A stretch of DNA of 15,881 bases from Halieaceae bacterium (lineage in GTDB: Bacteria > Pseudomonadota > Gammaproteobacteria > Pseudomonadales > Halieaceae). The notes below the pieces were generated by a model, which saw nothing but the letters and a program-made list of their open reading frames with translations, had not been told where the DNA came from and made no database searches. How positions within the stretch are numbered: position 1 is the first letter of the stretch; the number at the start of each line of letters is the position of its first letter. Position numbers and translations under genes: made by a program. Of the stretch, positions 8,095-15,881 are shown piece after piece. The stretch is taken from assembly GCA_009886815.1 (NCBI GenBank), contig QXYP01000135.1, forward strand, positions 1,557-17,437. Direction: 5' to 3'.

Positions 8095-10470
8095 ATGGTT
8101 GCAAACACTAAAGAACAGTTCTTAACTTCTCTTGCCACGAAAGCTTACTGGCTGGCTTTCGCGGTTCATTTCGCGGTTTTTGGGCTCATGCTGTTGAGAT
8201 CAGCTATAAATGACGCCTATGAATTGCCTTTAGTGACGTGGGCTGTTTGGCTCGTTATTTTCACGGGCACGCCCTTGGCTTACTTCACCGAAAAAGGGAG
8301 AACTTATAAGTTTAGAGCGACGTTAACGCAGTGCTTATTGGTTACCAGCCTCGCCTTTGGCCTGTTTAATTCTGGGCTCAATGCCGTCACCTTATTTAAT
8401 TTGCCGCTGATTGCATTATTGGCCGCGATATTTTTTAGTCCAACGGTAGCTCTTAAACAGCTGGCAACCGCGATAACCGTCTTAATCGGTTTTTTAATCG
8501 CCAAACTGCTGGGGTATTTACCCGAAATCACCGACGCTAATTGGGTACTCAACTCAAACTATCGATGGACTTTAAGGACCGCCTACACCGTGCTATTCAG
8601 CGGCGTCATCATCTATTTTTTACAAAAATATGTGTTTTTCACCCTGAGTTCCATCGAGGATCTCAAGATCCTTCAGGAGGCCGTAGATCAAGCGCCAGAT
8701 GCCTTTGTAGTTTGGGATAGAAACGACCGGCTGTTTTTGAGTAACCGGCGCTATCAAAATCTCGACACGCGGCTAAAACCCTTTCTGCGCAGGGGCATTA
8801 CATTTGAAGACACACTGCGTAAAGGCATTGAAATTGGCATGTATCCCGAGGCTGTGGGCCAGGAGGAGCAATGGGTTGAGCAACGAGTGAGTGCTCATCA
8901 ATTGGCTGAGTCTAACAAGGTGGTTCGACTAGACGATGGTCGTTGGATGAATGTGGTTGAGTCTCGCACCTCGTCTGGTTATTTAGCAGGGTTTCGCACC
9001 GATATTACAGCGTTAAGAAATTCACAGAACCTGCTACAAGCGACGTTAGATTCTGTTTCAGAAGCAGTCGTTACCATCTCCCGCGACGGGCGAGTGATCA
9101 ATGTAAACGCCGCATCGCAAAAACTCTTTGGCTACTCTATATCAGAGCTACAAGGTCGGCGAGTTCTTGATATTGCCCCAGAAACACAAACGCTGGATAT
9201 GAGTCAGCGTGTGATGAGTGATCAAACCGGCTCAGAAATTGGAACCTATTCCAATCAAATCGATACAACACTGACGCGTAAAAATGGTGATACGTTTACC
9301 GCGAGAGTTGATGTTCGCGACGTTGAAATTAATGGGCAGCAGGTATTTGTCACCTTTATAAACGATCTAACTCGTCAAAAGAAATTTGAAAGCACCGTAC
9401 AAGCGCTCGGTTCTGCCGTAGAACAATTGGCTGCAGGTATCGTTCTACTTAATCATCAGTCCGAAATAACTTATAGCAATGCGTATTTTTCAAAATTACT
9501 CGATTTATCTTCAAATGTTGCTATTGAGGGATTGTTAGCTGACGACCTGTTTAAAGAAATGTCAGCGCAGATCGCGAGAATTGACGCTAGCGGTTCTGAG
9601 ACTATCCAGACACAACTGCTCAAGTTTTACCAAAGCCTGTCAGCGCCCATTATCATGCATACCTTGCAAGAGCAACGCTTAACCCTACGCGTGCAGGCCC
9701 TCGAGGGTGGCAACACCATTCTAACGCTCACTGACATTACCCAAGAACACGACCAACAACGTCAGCTCGAACAAACCAACAAGCTCGCCACGCTTGGGGA
9801 GATGGCTGCCGGTATTGCCCATGAGCTTAATCAGCCTCTTAACGCCATAAAGCTCACTGCGACAAATCTGATGCTGCAATACCAGCGTGATAAATCCAAA
9901 GCAGAGAAAAATGCGTTGGTAAAGCTGGAGCAAATCAATACTCAAATTGATCGCGCCTCTGTTATTACGGACCACATGCGAAAATCTGCGCGACTGGCAA
10001 ATGAAGAGCAAGCCGAGGCTGATATCGCCTCAGTTGTCAGTGACACTTACTTACTCGTTGAGTCCAGTCTCAGGCTTGAAAGCATTGAATTCCGAACAGA
10101 GATCGAAGCATCAATGACGCCGTGCAAGGTTCACCCTATCCGCCTTGAGCAAGTGCTGCTGAACCTCATCTCCAATGCTAGGGATGCTTTTAAAAGCTCT
10201 CAAGATCGCAACGGTGTCGACTGGATATTGATCAGCGCTCGCCAAAAGACTGCCCATAGCATTCAGCTTACAGTCGCAGATTCCGCCGGCGGCATCCCAG
10301 ACAACCATATCCAGCGAATTTTCGATCCCTTTTTCACCACAAAAGAGGTCGGAAAAGGGACCGGCTTGGGCCTATCAATTTCGTACTCAATCATTAAGGA
10401 TTCAGGCGGCAAGTTGTCGGTGAAAAACTCCAAAGATGGAGCAGTATTCACGCTTACGCTGCCAGCTTAA
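8095..10470 (+). CDS. Membrane-bound sensor histidine kinase with three PAS-like domains (orphan)
   Basis: Two-component sensor kinase, 791 aa. Residues 1-182 hold about six hydrophobic segments (near 18-37, 48-64, 75-94, 100-115, 119-142, 161-182) with short loops, suggesting an integral-membrane sensor rather than a periplasmic one. Then come PAS-like domains at about 194-305 (EAVDQAPDAFVVWDRNDRLF), 311-430 (LLQATLDSVSEAVVTISRDG) and 434-550, the last more divergent. The transmitter has an H-box GEMAAGIAHELNQPLNAI with phosphoacceptor His576, N-box QVLLNLISNARDAF (Asn690/694), G1 DSAGG (729-733), F-box FDPFFTTK and G2 GKGTGLGL (753-760), so it looks active. The HELNQPLNAIK form resembles the DctB/NtrB-like class. 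There is no receiver domain, and no response regulator in the window. The ATG at 8095 follows an in-frame stop closely. It ends 3 nt from the convergent phoD end. Confidence 0.93.
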   Translation: MVANTKEQFLTSLATKAYWLAFAVHFAVFGLMLLRSAINDAYELPLVTWAVWLVIFTGTPLAYFTEKGRTYKFRATLTQCLLVTSLAFGLFNSGLNAVTLFNLPLIALLAAIFFSPTVALKQLATAITVLIGFLIAKLLGYLPEITDANWVLNSNYRWTLRTAYTVLFSGVIIYFLQKYVFFTLSSIEDLKILQEAVDQAPDAFVVWDRNDRLFLSNRRYQNLDTRLKPFLRRGITFEDTLRKGIEIGMYPEAVGQEEQWVEQRVSAHQLAESNKVVRLDDGRWMNVVESRTSSGYLAGFRTDITALRNSQNLLQATLDSVSEAVVTISRDGRVINVNAASQKLFGYSISELQGRRVLDIAPETQTLDMSQRVMSDQTGSEIGTYSNQIDTTLTRKNGDTFTARVDVRDVEINGQQVFVTFINDLTRQKKFESTVQALGSAVEQLAAGIVLLNHQSEITYSNAYFSKLLDLSSNVAIEGLLADDLFKEMSAQIARIDASGSETIQTQLLKFYQSLSAPIIMHTLQEQRLTLRVQALEGGNTILTLTDITQEHDQQRQLEQTNKLATLGEMAAGIAHELNQPLNAIKLTATNLMLQYQRDKSKAEKNALVKLEQINTQIDRASVITDHMRKSARLANEEQAEADIASVVSDTYLLVESSLRLESIEFRTEIEASMTPCKVHPIRLEQVLLNLISNARDAFKSSQDRNGVDWILISARQKTAHSIQLTVADSAGGIPDNHIQRIFDPFFTTKEVGKGTGLGLSISYSIIKDSGGKLSVKNSKDGAVFTLTLPA

Positions 10471-10473
10471 TAC

Positions 10474-12129
10474 CTAACCGAATTGTCGAGAGCCCATTTT
10501 GGCGATTAGAGGCGACGTTTCCTCTACTGAATACTCTCGATCTAAAATTGAACTCACAAAGCGCCACTGACTTTTTGTTGCTTCCGGGGTCAATGTCACT
10601 TTTGACCATCCACGACGCTGCGTGTCAAGCGCGACCAACTCGGGGCTGCTATCACGCAGTAGCTGTGACAGTTGCTCGGGCGGCAGTGGGAAGTAACTCT
10701 CCAGTCCCGGGCTGGTAACCCCCGGACATCCGATCTCTACGCCTACCGAACGCCCCGCCTCTGTCTGCAGATTGAAGGCCCAACCGTTGTGCGTATCGCC
10801 CGCGACAACCACCGGATTATTAGCCAGCTCTAACAACAGCTGATAAACCCGCTCGCGATCTGCGGGATAACCATCCCAGGCATCGAGATTCATGGGTAAA
10901 CCATAGGCACCTAACTGCAGCATCCCCAGCACATAGCTCCGTACCTCTTCTGGTAGGTTTAGTGTGGCGAGCTGCTCTTGTGTCATTTGAGGAATATTTA
11001 TTTTTCCCATCAACACTTGCTGCCCCAAAAACTGCCAGGGCGCCCCACGATCTTTACTCGCAGCCAATTGATTAGCCAGCCAGTGCAGTTGGTCTTCACC
11101 CAACAAACTTCGCTTGGGATCAGAAAGTAACGTTTCCTGAAAAACTTGAGGCGACCGCTTAGCGTCAATGAGGTCGCGCTTGTAATCTAGCTGCTCATCA
11201 CGCCCCACGAGTCGTGTATCTAGCATGATTATGTCGGCTAAGTCGCCGACTTGGAAAGACCGGTAAATGGGCCCTTGATCGGTCTGCGCAGGCGTTCGAA
11301 TAGGCATCCACTCGTGGTATGCCTTTCGGGCCATCTGCATTCGAACGTAAAAATCGCCCTCGCCCTCATCTTCATTATGATTTTGAGCACCATCGCGCCA
11401 GGTATTGTTCGCCAGTTCGTGATCGTCCCAAACACAAATCCAAGGGTGGGCCCCATGGGCGGCCTGCAAATCGACATCGGTGCGATATAAACCATAGCGC
11501 TGGCGGTAATCTTCTAAAGCCAATATTTCATGCTCAGGAACCACGGCCCTTCCCAGAGAATCAACAACTTAGGGATTGGCATACACCCCTTGTGCGTATT
11601 CATAAATGTAATCGCCAAGGTGCATCACTAGGTCAACATCTGCCTCGGCAATATCCTTGTACGCGTTGAAATACCCCTGGGGATAATTGGAGCATGAGCA
11701 AACCGCCACGCTAAACGCCTCCACCGAACCAACAGGCATCGTACGAGTGCGCCCTACTGCAGAGGTCACCCCATTAAAAACAAACCGGAACCAGTACCCT
11801 TTGCCCGGTTTCAACCCTGTGGCATCGACCTTAACCGTGTAATCCCGCTCAGGACCTGTTGCCGTTTCACCCCTCGCCACAATGCGGTCAAACTGCCGAT
11901 CTTCTGCGACCTCCCATGTCCCGGCCAAGGTCTTCGCCGCTCCATCACCGGGTAGCACTCGCGTCCACAAAATCACACGGTCACTCAATGGGTCGCCACT
12001 GGCGATCCCGTGGGTGAAGTAGGCCGGTGCAGCGGCTACAACCTCAAAGCCCCGCAGGGAGGCCAAGCCTAGGGTAAGCCCCATGCCCTGTATTACGCGT
12101 CGTCGATTAATGTGTGACGTCTCGAACAT
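10474..12129 (-). pseudogene. phoD: PhoD-family alkaline phosphatase interrupted by an in-frame TAA
   Basis: PhoD enzymes are Tat-exported, metal-dependent phosphomono-/diesterases that release phosphate outside the cytoplasm. The frame from ATG 12129 (GAGG about 8 nt upstream) to TAG 10474-10476 would encode 551 residues, a usual PhoD length, but codon 187 is TAA (11569-11571). Before it: Tat-type leader with NRRR at 8-11 and a hydrophobic stretch, PhoD N-terminal domain (HGIASGDPLSDRVILWTRV, about 40-58), and metal-site regions AVCSCSNYPQGYF (about 142-154) and LGDYIYEY (171-178). After it, in the same frame: ADYRQRY-type EDYRQRYGLYRTD (about 206-218), VWDDHELANN (233-242) and VVAGDTHNGW (441-450). 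The metal-binding set is therefore split. No frameshift is needed, so a point mutation or a base-call error explains it. A GTG at 11544 (codon 196) could open the second part, without a signal peptide. The barrel gene lies 58 bp upstream on the same strand. Confidence 0.88.
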
Positions 12130-12187
12130 GGTTTTAATCCTCACATATCTGCAGTTAAAACAGCGCGGTAAATGCCAAGCCACGCCA

Positions 12188-13222
12188 CTAAAAAGCCTCA
12201 CCCGGCCTGATTGATAAATTCAGTCGAATAAATGGGCTACGGGAAATATCAAACTCAGGTCCTTCAAGTTCAGTACCGTCGTCAAATTGCAGCGCTCGTA
12301 ACCCTCCAACACCAGCACTTAAAGACGCCCACAAGCTTCCCTTAATTCGATGATTGAAATCGATGCCAAAATCAAACGCATTGATATCTCTGCTAGCGGT
12401 GCTCTCATTGGCATCAATCGCCCAGCCCGAACCTGAAATCATGCCACCAACGGCGAAAAACCAATTCGGTGACGGCGCATATATAACCTGAGGCCAAGGC
12501 ATAATGCCGCTGATAGACCACTCTTGATTAATGGTATAAGAAACCCCCAAGTAGGGCAGCCAGTAATCATCGTAGGGAGATGTATTGGCAAAGACACCAA
12601 ACATCCACCAAATGTCATCCGAGGCAATATAACGCGTAAAAACGCCTCCCATAGTTTGCCAATAGGCGGCACCGTTATCGAGGTTGTTGTCATTGTAGAA
12701 AGGCATCAGAAAACCCATAAGCTGCCAATCTTCACTCCATTGTTTAAAGTACCCCAACCCTAAAGCAGCCGTATCGACATTAAATTTCTGCGATTCAAAA
12801 ATTTCGGAATCATCGAGGGTAAATTGGCTATGGCTAGCATAAAAACCGACGACCAACGCATCCGTTTGATTAAGCAGAAAAGGTAATCCTCCCGCCGCGC
12901 TTGCACTGCTCTGCTGGTAACGAACAGAATTTCCAGCCTCTGGAAACTCGCGCACCGTGGCATCGTCGTAATAAGACGTGCCAAGGTAAGCGACCGGAAG
13001 AAATGGGGCGTTGCTGCGGGATCGAGAAAATTCGATATCTGATTCAGAAAATGCTTGCGCCTTTTTTGCGATATACCGACCCAAAATCGTATCAGCATTT
13101 GAGACTTCGGCCGGAACCGATTCAGTCACCAACTCATCGACCGCAACCTCCGCAAGTACAGGCTGTATCTGTAACCATACTGCTGCCCACAGAAAAACCG
13201 AGCAGCTCAGTTTAATAGGCAT
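12188..13222 (-). CDS. Probable outer-membrane beta-barrel protein (DUF6268-like)
   Basis: A 344-aa protein with a clear Sec signal peptide (charged start MPIK, hydrophobic core, VLA|EV cleavage near residue 24). After a polar stretch to about residue 70 it shows repeated amphipathic strands rich in aromatics and Gly (AYLGTSYYDD, TAALGLGYFKQW, WWMFGVFANTSPYDDYWLPY, NWFFAVGGMISGSGWAID, SLWASLSAGVGGLRAL) and ends IRLNLSIRPGEAF with a C-terminal Phe, as expected of an outer-membrane barrel. The overall pattern resembles the DUF6268 family, an assignment from memory. No substrate can be inferred. A GGAA lies about 9 nt before the ATG. It precedes phoD on the same strand and may share its transcript. 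Confidence 0.75.
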   Translation of the reverse strand: MPIKLSCSVFLWAAVWLQIQPVLAEVAVDELVTESVPAEVSNADTILGRYIAKKAQAFSESDIEFSRSRSNAPFLPVAYLGTSYYDDATVREFPEAGNSVRYQQSSASAAGGLPFLLNQTDALVVGFYASHSQFTLDDSEIFESQKFNVDTAALGLGYFKQWSEDWQLMGFLMPFYNDNNLDNGAAYWQTMGGVFTRYIASDDIWWMFGVFANTSPYDDYWLPYLGVSYTINQEWSISGIMPWPQVIYAPSPNWFFAVGGMISGSGWAIDANESTASRDINAFDFGIDFNHRIKGSLWASLSAGVGGLRALQFDDGTELEGPEFDISRSPFIRLNLSIRPGEAF

Positions 13223-13321
13223 CTACAGGCGTTCCACATTGACAAGAGTTCCACATCGTTAGGTCCGGATTGTACGCGCTGGCACTGGCACTGACACACC
13301 CAACTACTCTACCCTATCAGT
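13223..13321. promoter_or_regulatory. Divergent barrel-gene / dusA intergenic region with a direct repeat
   Basis: A 99-bp gap between divergent genes. GTTCCACAT occurs twice (13231-13239 and 13248-13256), 17 bp apart start to start. A TTGACA (13239-13244) lies between but has no plausible -10 at 16-18 nt. No clear Shine-Dalgarno precedes dusA. Confidence 0.35.
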
Positions 13322-14353
13322 ATGAATAAAATGTTTCATAATGCGGCGGATTCCAGCTCACCGTCACCCTGGCGTTTTTGCACAGCGCCCTGCATGGATT
13401 GGACGGATCGCCACTGTCGACACTTTTGGCGCCAGCTCACCCACCGCAGTCGGCTTTATACAGAAATGGTCACCACGGGTGCACTGCTGCATGGCGATGT
13501 TGATCGTCATTTAGGCTACGGCAGTGCAGAGCATCCGCTCGCCTTACAATTAGGCGGTTCGAGCCCGCAAGATCTTGCCCATTGCGCCCAAATGGCTGAA
13601 ACCAGAGGCTACGATGAAGTAAACCTCAACTGTGGGTGCCCATCAGATAGAGTACAAAACGGCCGTTTTGGGGCCTGCTTAATGGCCGAACCTAAGCTTG
13701 TTCGGGACTGCGTAGCAGCCATGCGAGAGGTCGTTGATATTCCCGTTACCGTGAAGCAACGCATCGGCATAGATCACCAGGAAAGCTTCGAGGAGCTGCG
13801 AGACTTTGTCGGAACCGTAGCTGAAGGCGGGTGCCATGTATTTATTGTTCACGCTAGAAAAGCGTGGCTAGAGGGGCTGTCGCCCAAGCAAAACCGAGAA
13901 ATACCGCCACTCAACTATGAGTGGGTTTATGCGCTGAAGGAACAGTTTCCACACCTCACTATCGTGTTAAATGGGGGCATTCAAAGTCTGGAGGAATGTG
14001 AACAACACCTGACTAAAGTCGATGGCGTCATGCTCGGTAGAGCGGCTTATCAAACGCCTTGGCTGTTAAGCACCGTCGACTCAAGACTCTTTGGTGCAGA
14101 AGATCCCGCCCTCACTCGAGAGTCAGTTATCGTCAAGCTGTCTACGTATGTCGACGATTACTTGGCGAATGGCGGCCGACTCAACCACGTAACGCGACAC
14201 ATCTTGGGGCTCTTTCATCAACAGCCAGGGGGCCGTCTATTTCGCAGGGCACTTAGTGAAGGCGCTCATCTTATCGATGCTGACGGAAAGGTATTACTAG
14301 CCGCTCTCGCCGAAGTTACTCAACGCCATGGCAAGAAATCTGTGGTTGAATAG
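13322..14353 (+). CDS. dusA: tRNA-dihydrouridine synthase A
   Basis: FMN-dependent enzyme that reduces uridines in the tRNA D-loop; DusA acts at U20/U20a. The 343-aa product matches DusA through most of its length: MDWTDRHCRHF (25-35), YTEMVTTGALLHGD (46-59), HPLALQLGGS (71-80), YDEVNLNCGCPSDRVQNG (97-114) with the catalytic Cys at 106, VTVKQRIGID (142-151), HARKAWLEGLSPKQNREIPP (178-197), LNGGI (216-220) and GR (239-240) for FMN phosphate, and a C-terminal HITRHMLGLFxxxPG-like helix (289-303). Differences from common DusA are APCMDW for APMMDW and NCGCPS for NVGCPS. The start is uncertain because no ribosome site is visible; ATG codons at 13322 and 13331 are both possible. tal follows 53 bp downstream. 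Confidence 0.95.
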   Translation: MNKMFHNAADSSSPSPWRFCTAPCMDWTDRHCRHFWRQLTHRSRLYTEMVTTGALLHGDVDRHLGYGSAEHPLALQLGGSSPQDLAHCAQMAETRGYDEVNLNCGCPSDRVQNGRFGACLMAEPKLVRDCVAAMREVVDIPVTVKQRIGIDHQESFEELRDFVGTVAEGGCHVFIVHARKAWLEGLSPKQNREIPPLNYEWVYALKEQFPHLTIVLNGGIQSLEECEQHLTKVDGVMLGRAAYQTPWLLSTVDSRLFGAEDPALTRESVIVKLSTYVDDYLANGGRLNHVTRHILGLFHQQPGGRLFRRALSEGAHLIDADGKVLLAALAEVTQRHGKKSVVE

Positions 14354-14406
14354 CGTCTCATCGCGATTTCAGCCTACGCAAACAAAAACTCACGGATGAC
14401 CATTAA

Positions 14407-15333
14407 ATGAACAAACTGGACCAACTCCGAGGCATGACTGATGTTGTGGCTGACACCGGCGACATCGATGCTATTGAGCGGGTAAAGCCCCAGGACGCCA
14501 CAACAAATCCGTCCCTGCTGTTAAAAGCAGCGCAAATGCCGCGATTTGAAGAGCTCGTTGCGACGGTCAAAACAGGCCAGTATTCTAAGTCTGAATCTTG
14601 CGATCAGTTTGCCGTTGCTGTGGGCACAGAAATTATCCAGCTAATTCCCGGCCGCATCAGTACAGAGGTCGATGCCCGTCTATCGTTTGACACCCAGGCG
14701 ACGGTCGCAAAAGCTCGAGAGTTGATGGCACTGTATGACCAGCAAGGCATTACCAGCGACCGTATTCTTATTAAAATTGCCGCCACGTGGGAAGGTATTC
14801 GTGCCGCAGAAATTCTCGAACGCGAGGGTATACAGTGCAACCTAACGTTAGTGTTCGGCTTTGCCCAAGCCCAGGCCTGTGCCGATGCCGGCGTCTTCCT
14901 GATATCGCCTTTTGTTGGGCGTATTCTTGATTGGTATCTGGCGAATACCGACCTTAAAGTCACCCACCCCAGTGAAGATCCTGGGGTACAGTCGGTAATA
15001 CGAATATACGACCATTACAAAAGCCATGGTTATGGCACCGTCGTAATGGGCGCCAGTTTCCGTAATACCGGTGAGGTCGAGGCCTTAGCCGGGTGCGATC
15101 GCCTAACAATCAGTCCAGACCTCATGGAGGCCCTGAGCAAAGATCTCGAAAATTTGCCTCAAGCACTTATACCCCTCGCTGCCAGCCGAAAAAAACCGGC
15201 TGCCCTCTCGGAGGGAGCCTATCGCTGGCAAAACAATGAAGAGGCCATGGTGATCGAAAAGCTGTCTGATGGTATTCGGCGATTCGCTGCTGATCAGGTG
15301 AAGCTGGAACATATACTTCGGCAGGGTCATTGA
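14407..15333 (+). CDS. tal: Transaldolase
   Basis: Transfers a dihydroxyacetone unit between sugar phosphates in the non-oxidative pentose phosphate pathway; cytoplasmic. The 308-aa protein aligns along its length with TalB-type (long, subfamily 1) transaldolases. Visible: VVADTGD with catalytic Asp16, QDATTNPSL with Asn34, [13 protein letters not shown] (81-93), [11 protein letters not shown] with Schiff-base Lys123, [27 protein letters not shown] and CDRLTISP. No residue appears to be missing. The start ATG at 14407 gives the expected [12 protein letters not shown]-terminus; only a weak GGA precedes it. It probably shares a transcript with dusA. The last 7 bp overlap the end of the convergent STAS gene, leaving no room for a terminator between them. 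Confidence 0.97.
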   Translation: MNKLDQLRGMTDVVADTGDIDAIERVKPQDATTNPSLLLKAAQMPRFEELVATVKTGQYSKSESCDQFAVAVGTEIIQLIPGRISTEVDARLSFDTQATVAKARELMALYDQQGITSDRILIKIAATWEGIRAAEILEREGIQCNLTLVFGFAQAQACADAGVFLISPFVGRILDWYLANTDLKVTHPSEDPGVQSVIRIYDHYKSHGYGTVVMGASFRNTGEVEALAGCDRLTISPDLMEALSKDLENLPQALIPLAASRKKPAALSEGAYRWQNNEEAMVIEKLSDGIRRFAADQVKLEHILRQGH

Positions 15334-15806
15334 GCCTCTAGGGTCATAACCAAGCTTTGAAAGGCTGCGTGGTTGGCATCATTAAGGCCCATTAGAGTGC
15401 GATGCGCTTCAATAACCTTGAGACGCACCTCGTCCTCACTGGCATTTCTGGCTGGCAAGTCACGACAGCAATCAACGTCGCAACGCTCGCTGCGCACCTC
15501 AAAAAGCTGACTAAAGCCCATAGCCTGTAGCAGTCGGTCAATGCTGGGGTCACAGCTAAAAATGGCAGGTTTGAACCCAAATTGAGCCTCGGTACTGATG
15601 GCAAGCTTCGCCAGCATGCCCAAGGTGGTACTGTCGAGCCCCGTCGCCTCGGTAACATCCACCCATACCGAGAGGAAGTCGGGCTCGGCAAACATACGTT
15701 CAAAGTATTCGTCGAGAGCAGTACACATGACCAAACGCACGTCGCCCTGAAGTTTAAGTACGTGTGCTCCTCCGTTACTCCCTGCTCGGATTTGACAGTT
15801 TTTCAA
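15327..15806 (-). CDS. STAS-domain anti-sigma-factor antagonist
   Basis: A 159-aa cytoplasmic protein with a STAS domain at about 5-105: [11 protein letters not shown] (15-25), then [19 protein letters not shown] (48-64), where Ser59 in the D-S-T motif is the expected phosphorylation site, and a helix with [11 protein letters not shown]-terminal helical extension follows (about 126-157). Such proteins bind an anti-sigma factor/kinase when dephosphorylated; the upstream gene looks like the matching phosphatase. The start is TTG at 15806: GAGG (15813-15816 on this strand) is 6 nt upstream, and the next in-frame GTG/ATG codons lie inside the STAS fold. The TTG overlaps the upstream TGA (TTGA), so coupling is likely. 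I recall the same pair next to tal in Pseudomonas. Confidence 0.85.
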   Translation of the reverse strand: MKNCQIRAGSNGGAHVLKLQGDVRLVMCTALDEYFERMFAEPDFLSVWVDVTEATGLDSTTLGMLAKLAISTEAQFGFKPAIFSCDPSIDRLLQAMGFSQLFEVRSERCDVDCCRDLPARNASEDEVRLKVIEAHRTLMGLNDANHAAFQSLVMTLEAQ

Positions 15807-15881
15807 CTAAAGCCTCGCGTAATAAACAGGGCCGCCACATCGTCGGGGAGATGGTTAGGGTCTACCGCCTCTAAACACAGC
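15803..15881 (-). CDS. C-terminal end of a probable SpoIIE/PP2C-type phosphatase (partial)
   Basis: The last 25 codons and TGA stop of a gene entering from the right edge. The tail reads [15 protein letters not shown], where DDV followed by a short hydrophobic strand is the usual ending of SpoIIE/PP2C-type serine phosphatases; the aspartates contribute to the metal site. With the STAS gene immediately downstream and overlapping, a response-regulator phosphatase of the HsbR/RssB-like type is the best guess. The short length keeps this tentative. Confidence 0.6.
   Translation of the reverse strand, partial: LCLEAVDPNHLPDDVAALFITRGFS

Noticed and set aside
7773..8111. 112-codon plus-strand frame between the SDR and the kinase
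   Set aside because: Composition is not protein-like, no motif is recognisable, it overlaps the kinase start in another frame and lacks a ribosome site.
10474..11544. Separate 356-codon phosphatase gene starting at GTG 11544
   Set aside because: It lies in the same frame as the upstream part, lacks a signal peptide and half of the metal-site motifs, and conserved linker sequence precedes the GTG; one interrupted phoD explains it better.
12130..12201. Upstream ATG (12201) as the phoD start
   Set aside because: It would overlap the barrel gene and put 24 residues before the Tat leader; ATG 12129 has a good GAGG and gives a normal leader.

Overview
The window looks like an ordinary chromosomal segment of a marine-type gammaproteobacterium, roughly 50% GC by eye. 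Pointers are a DusA-type dihydrouridine synthase next to transaldolase and a STAS/SpoIIE-phosphatase pair (an order I recall from Pseudomonas and related genera), a gammaproteobacterial-style GluRS, a Tat-exported PhoD phosphatase and an OppABC importer. The exact clade (for example Cellvibrionales/Halieaceae-like) is inference only.

Layout, left to right. (1) 1-1390, minus strand: gltX, GTG start, C-terminus cut by the window edge. (2) 1391-1639: divergent control region with two short dyads. (3) 1640-6721, plus strand: a tightly coupled four-gene ABC importer operon (lipoprotein binding protein, two permeases, one fused double-ATPase) whose genes overlap by 1, 4 and 1 nt. (4) 6722-6983: no supported gene; a weak terminator candidate. 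(5) 6984-7757, minus: an SDR oxidoreductase whose last 24 bp, stop codon included, are tandemly duplicated. (6) 7758-8094: divergent leader with two perfect inverted repeats just before the next gene. (7) 8095-10470, plus: an orphan membrane-bound triple-PAS sensor histidine kinase. (8) 10474-13222, minus: an outer-membrane beta-barrel gene followed by a phoD alkaline phosphatase interrupted by an in-frame TAA. (9) 13322-15333, plus: dusA then tal. (10) 15327-15881, minus: a STAS anti-sigma-factor antagonist (TTG start) and the last 25 codons of its upstream neighbour, probably a SpoIIE-type phosphatase; the STAS gene overlaps the tal end by 7 bp.

Functionally the window combines housekeeping (tRNA charging, tRNA modification, pentose phosphate pathway), peptide uptake, an envelope module (barrel plus phosphatase), and two signalling items (orphan kinase; partner-switch phosphatase/antagonist). 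I found no CRISPR array, rRNA, tRNA, insertion sequence, phage gene or toxin-antitoxin pair, and nothing I would call a new biological system. The items most worth a second look are the ochre codon in phoD, the duplicated SDR tail, and the paired hairpins in front of the kinase.
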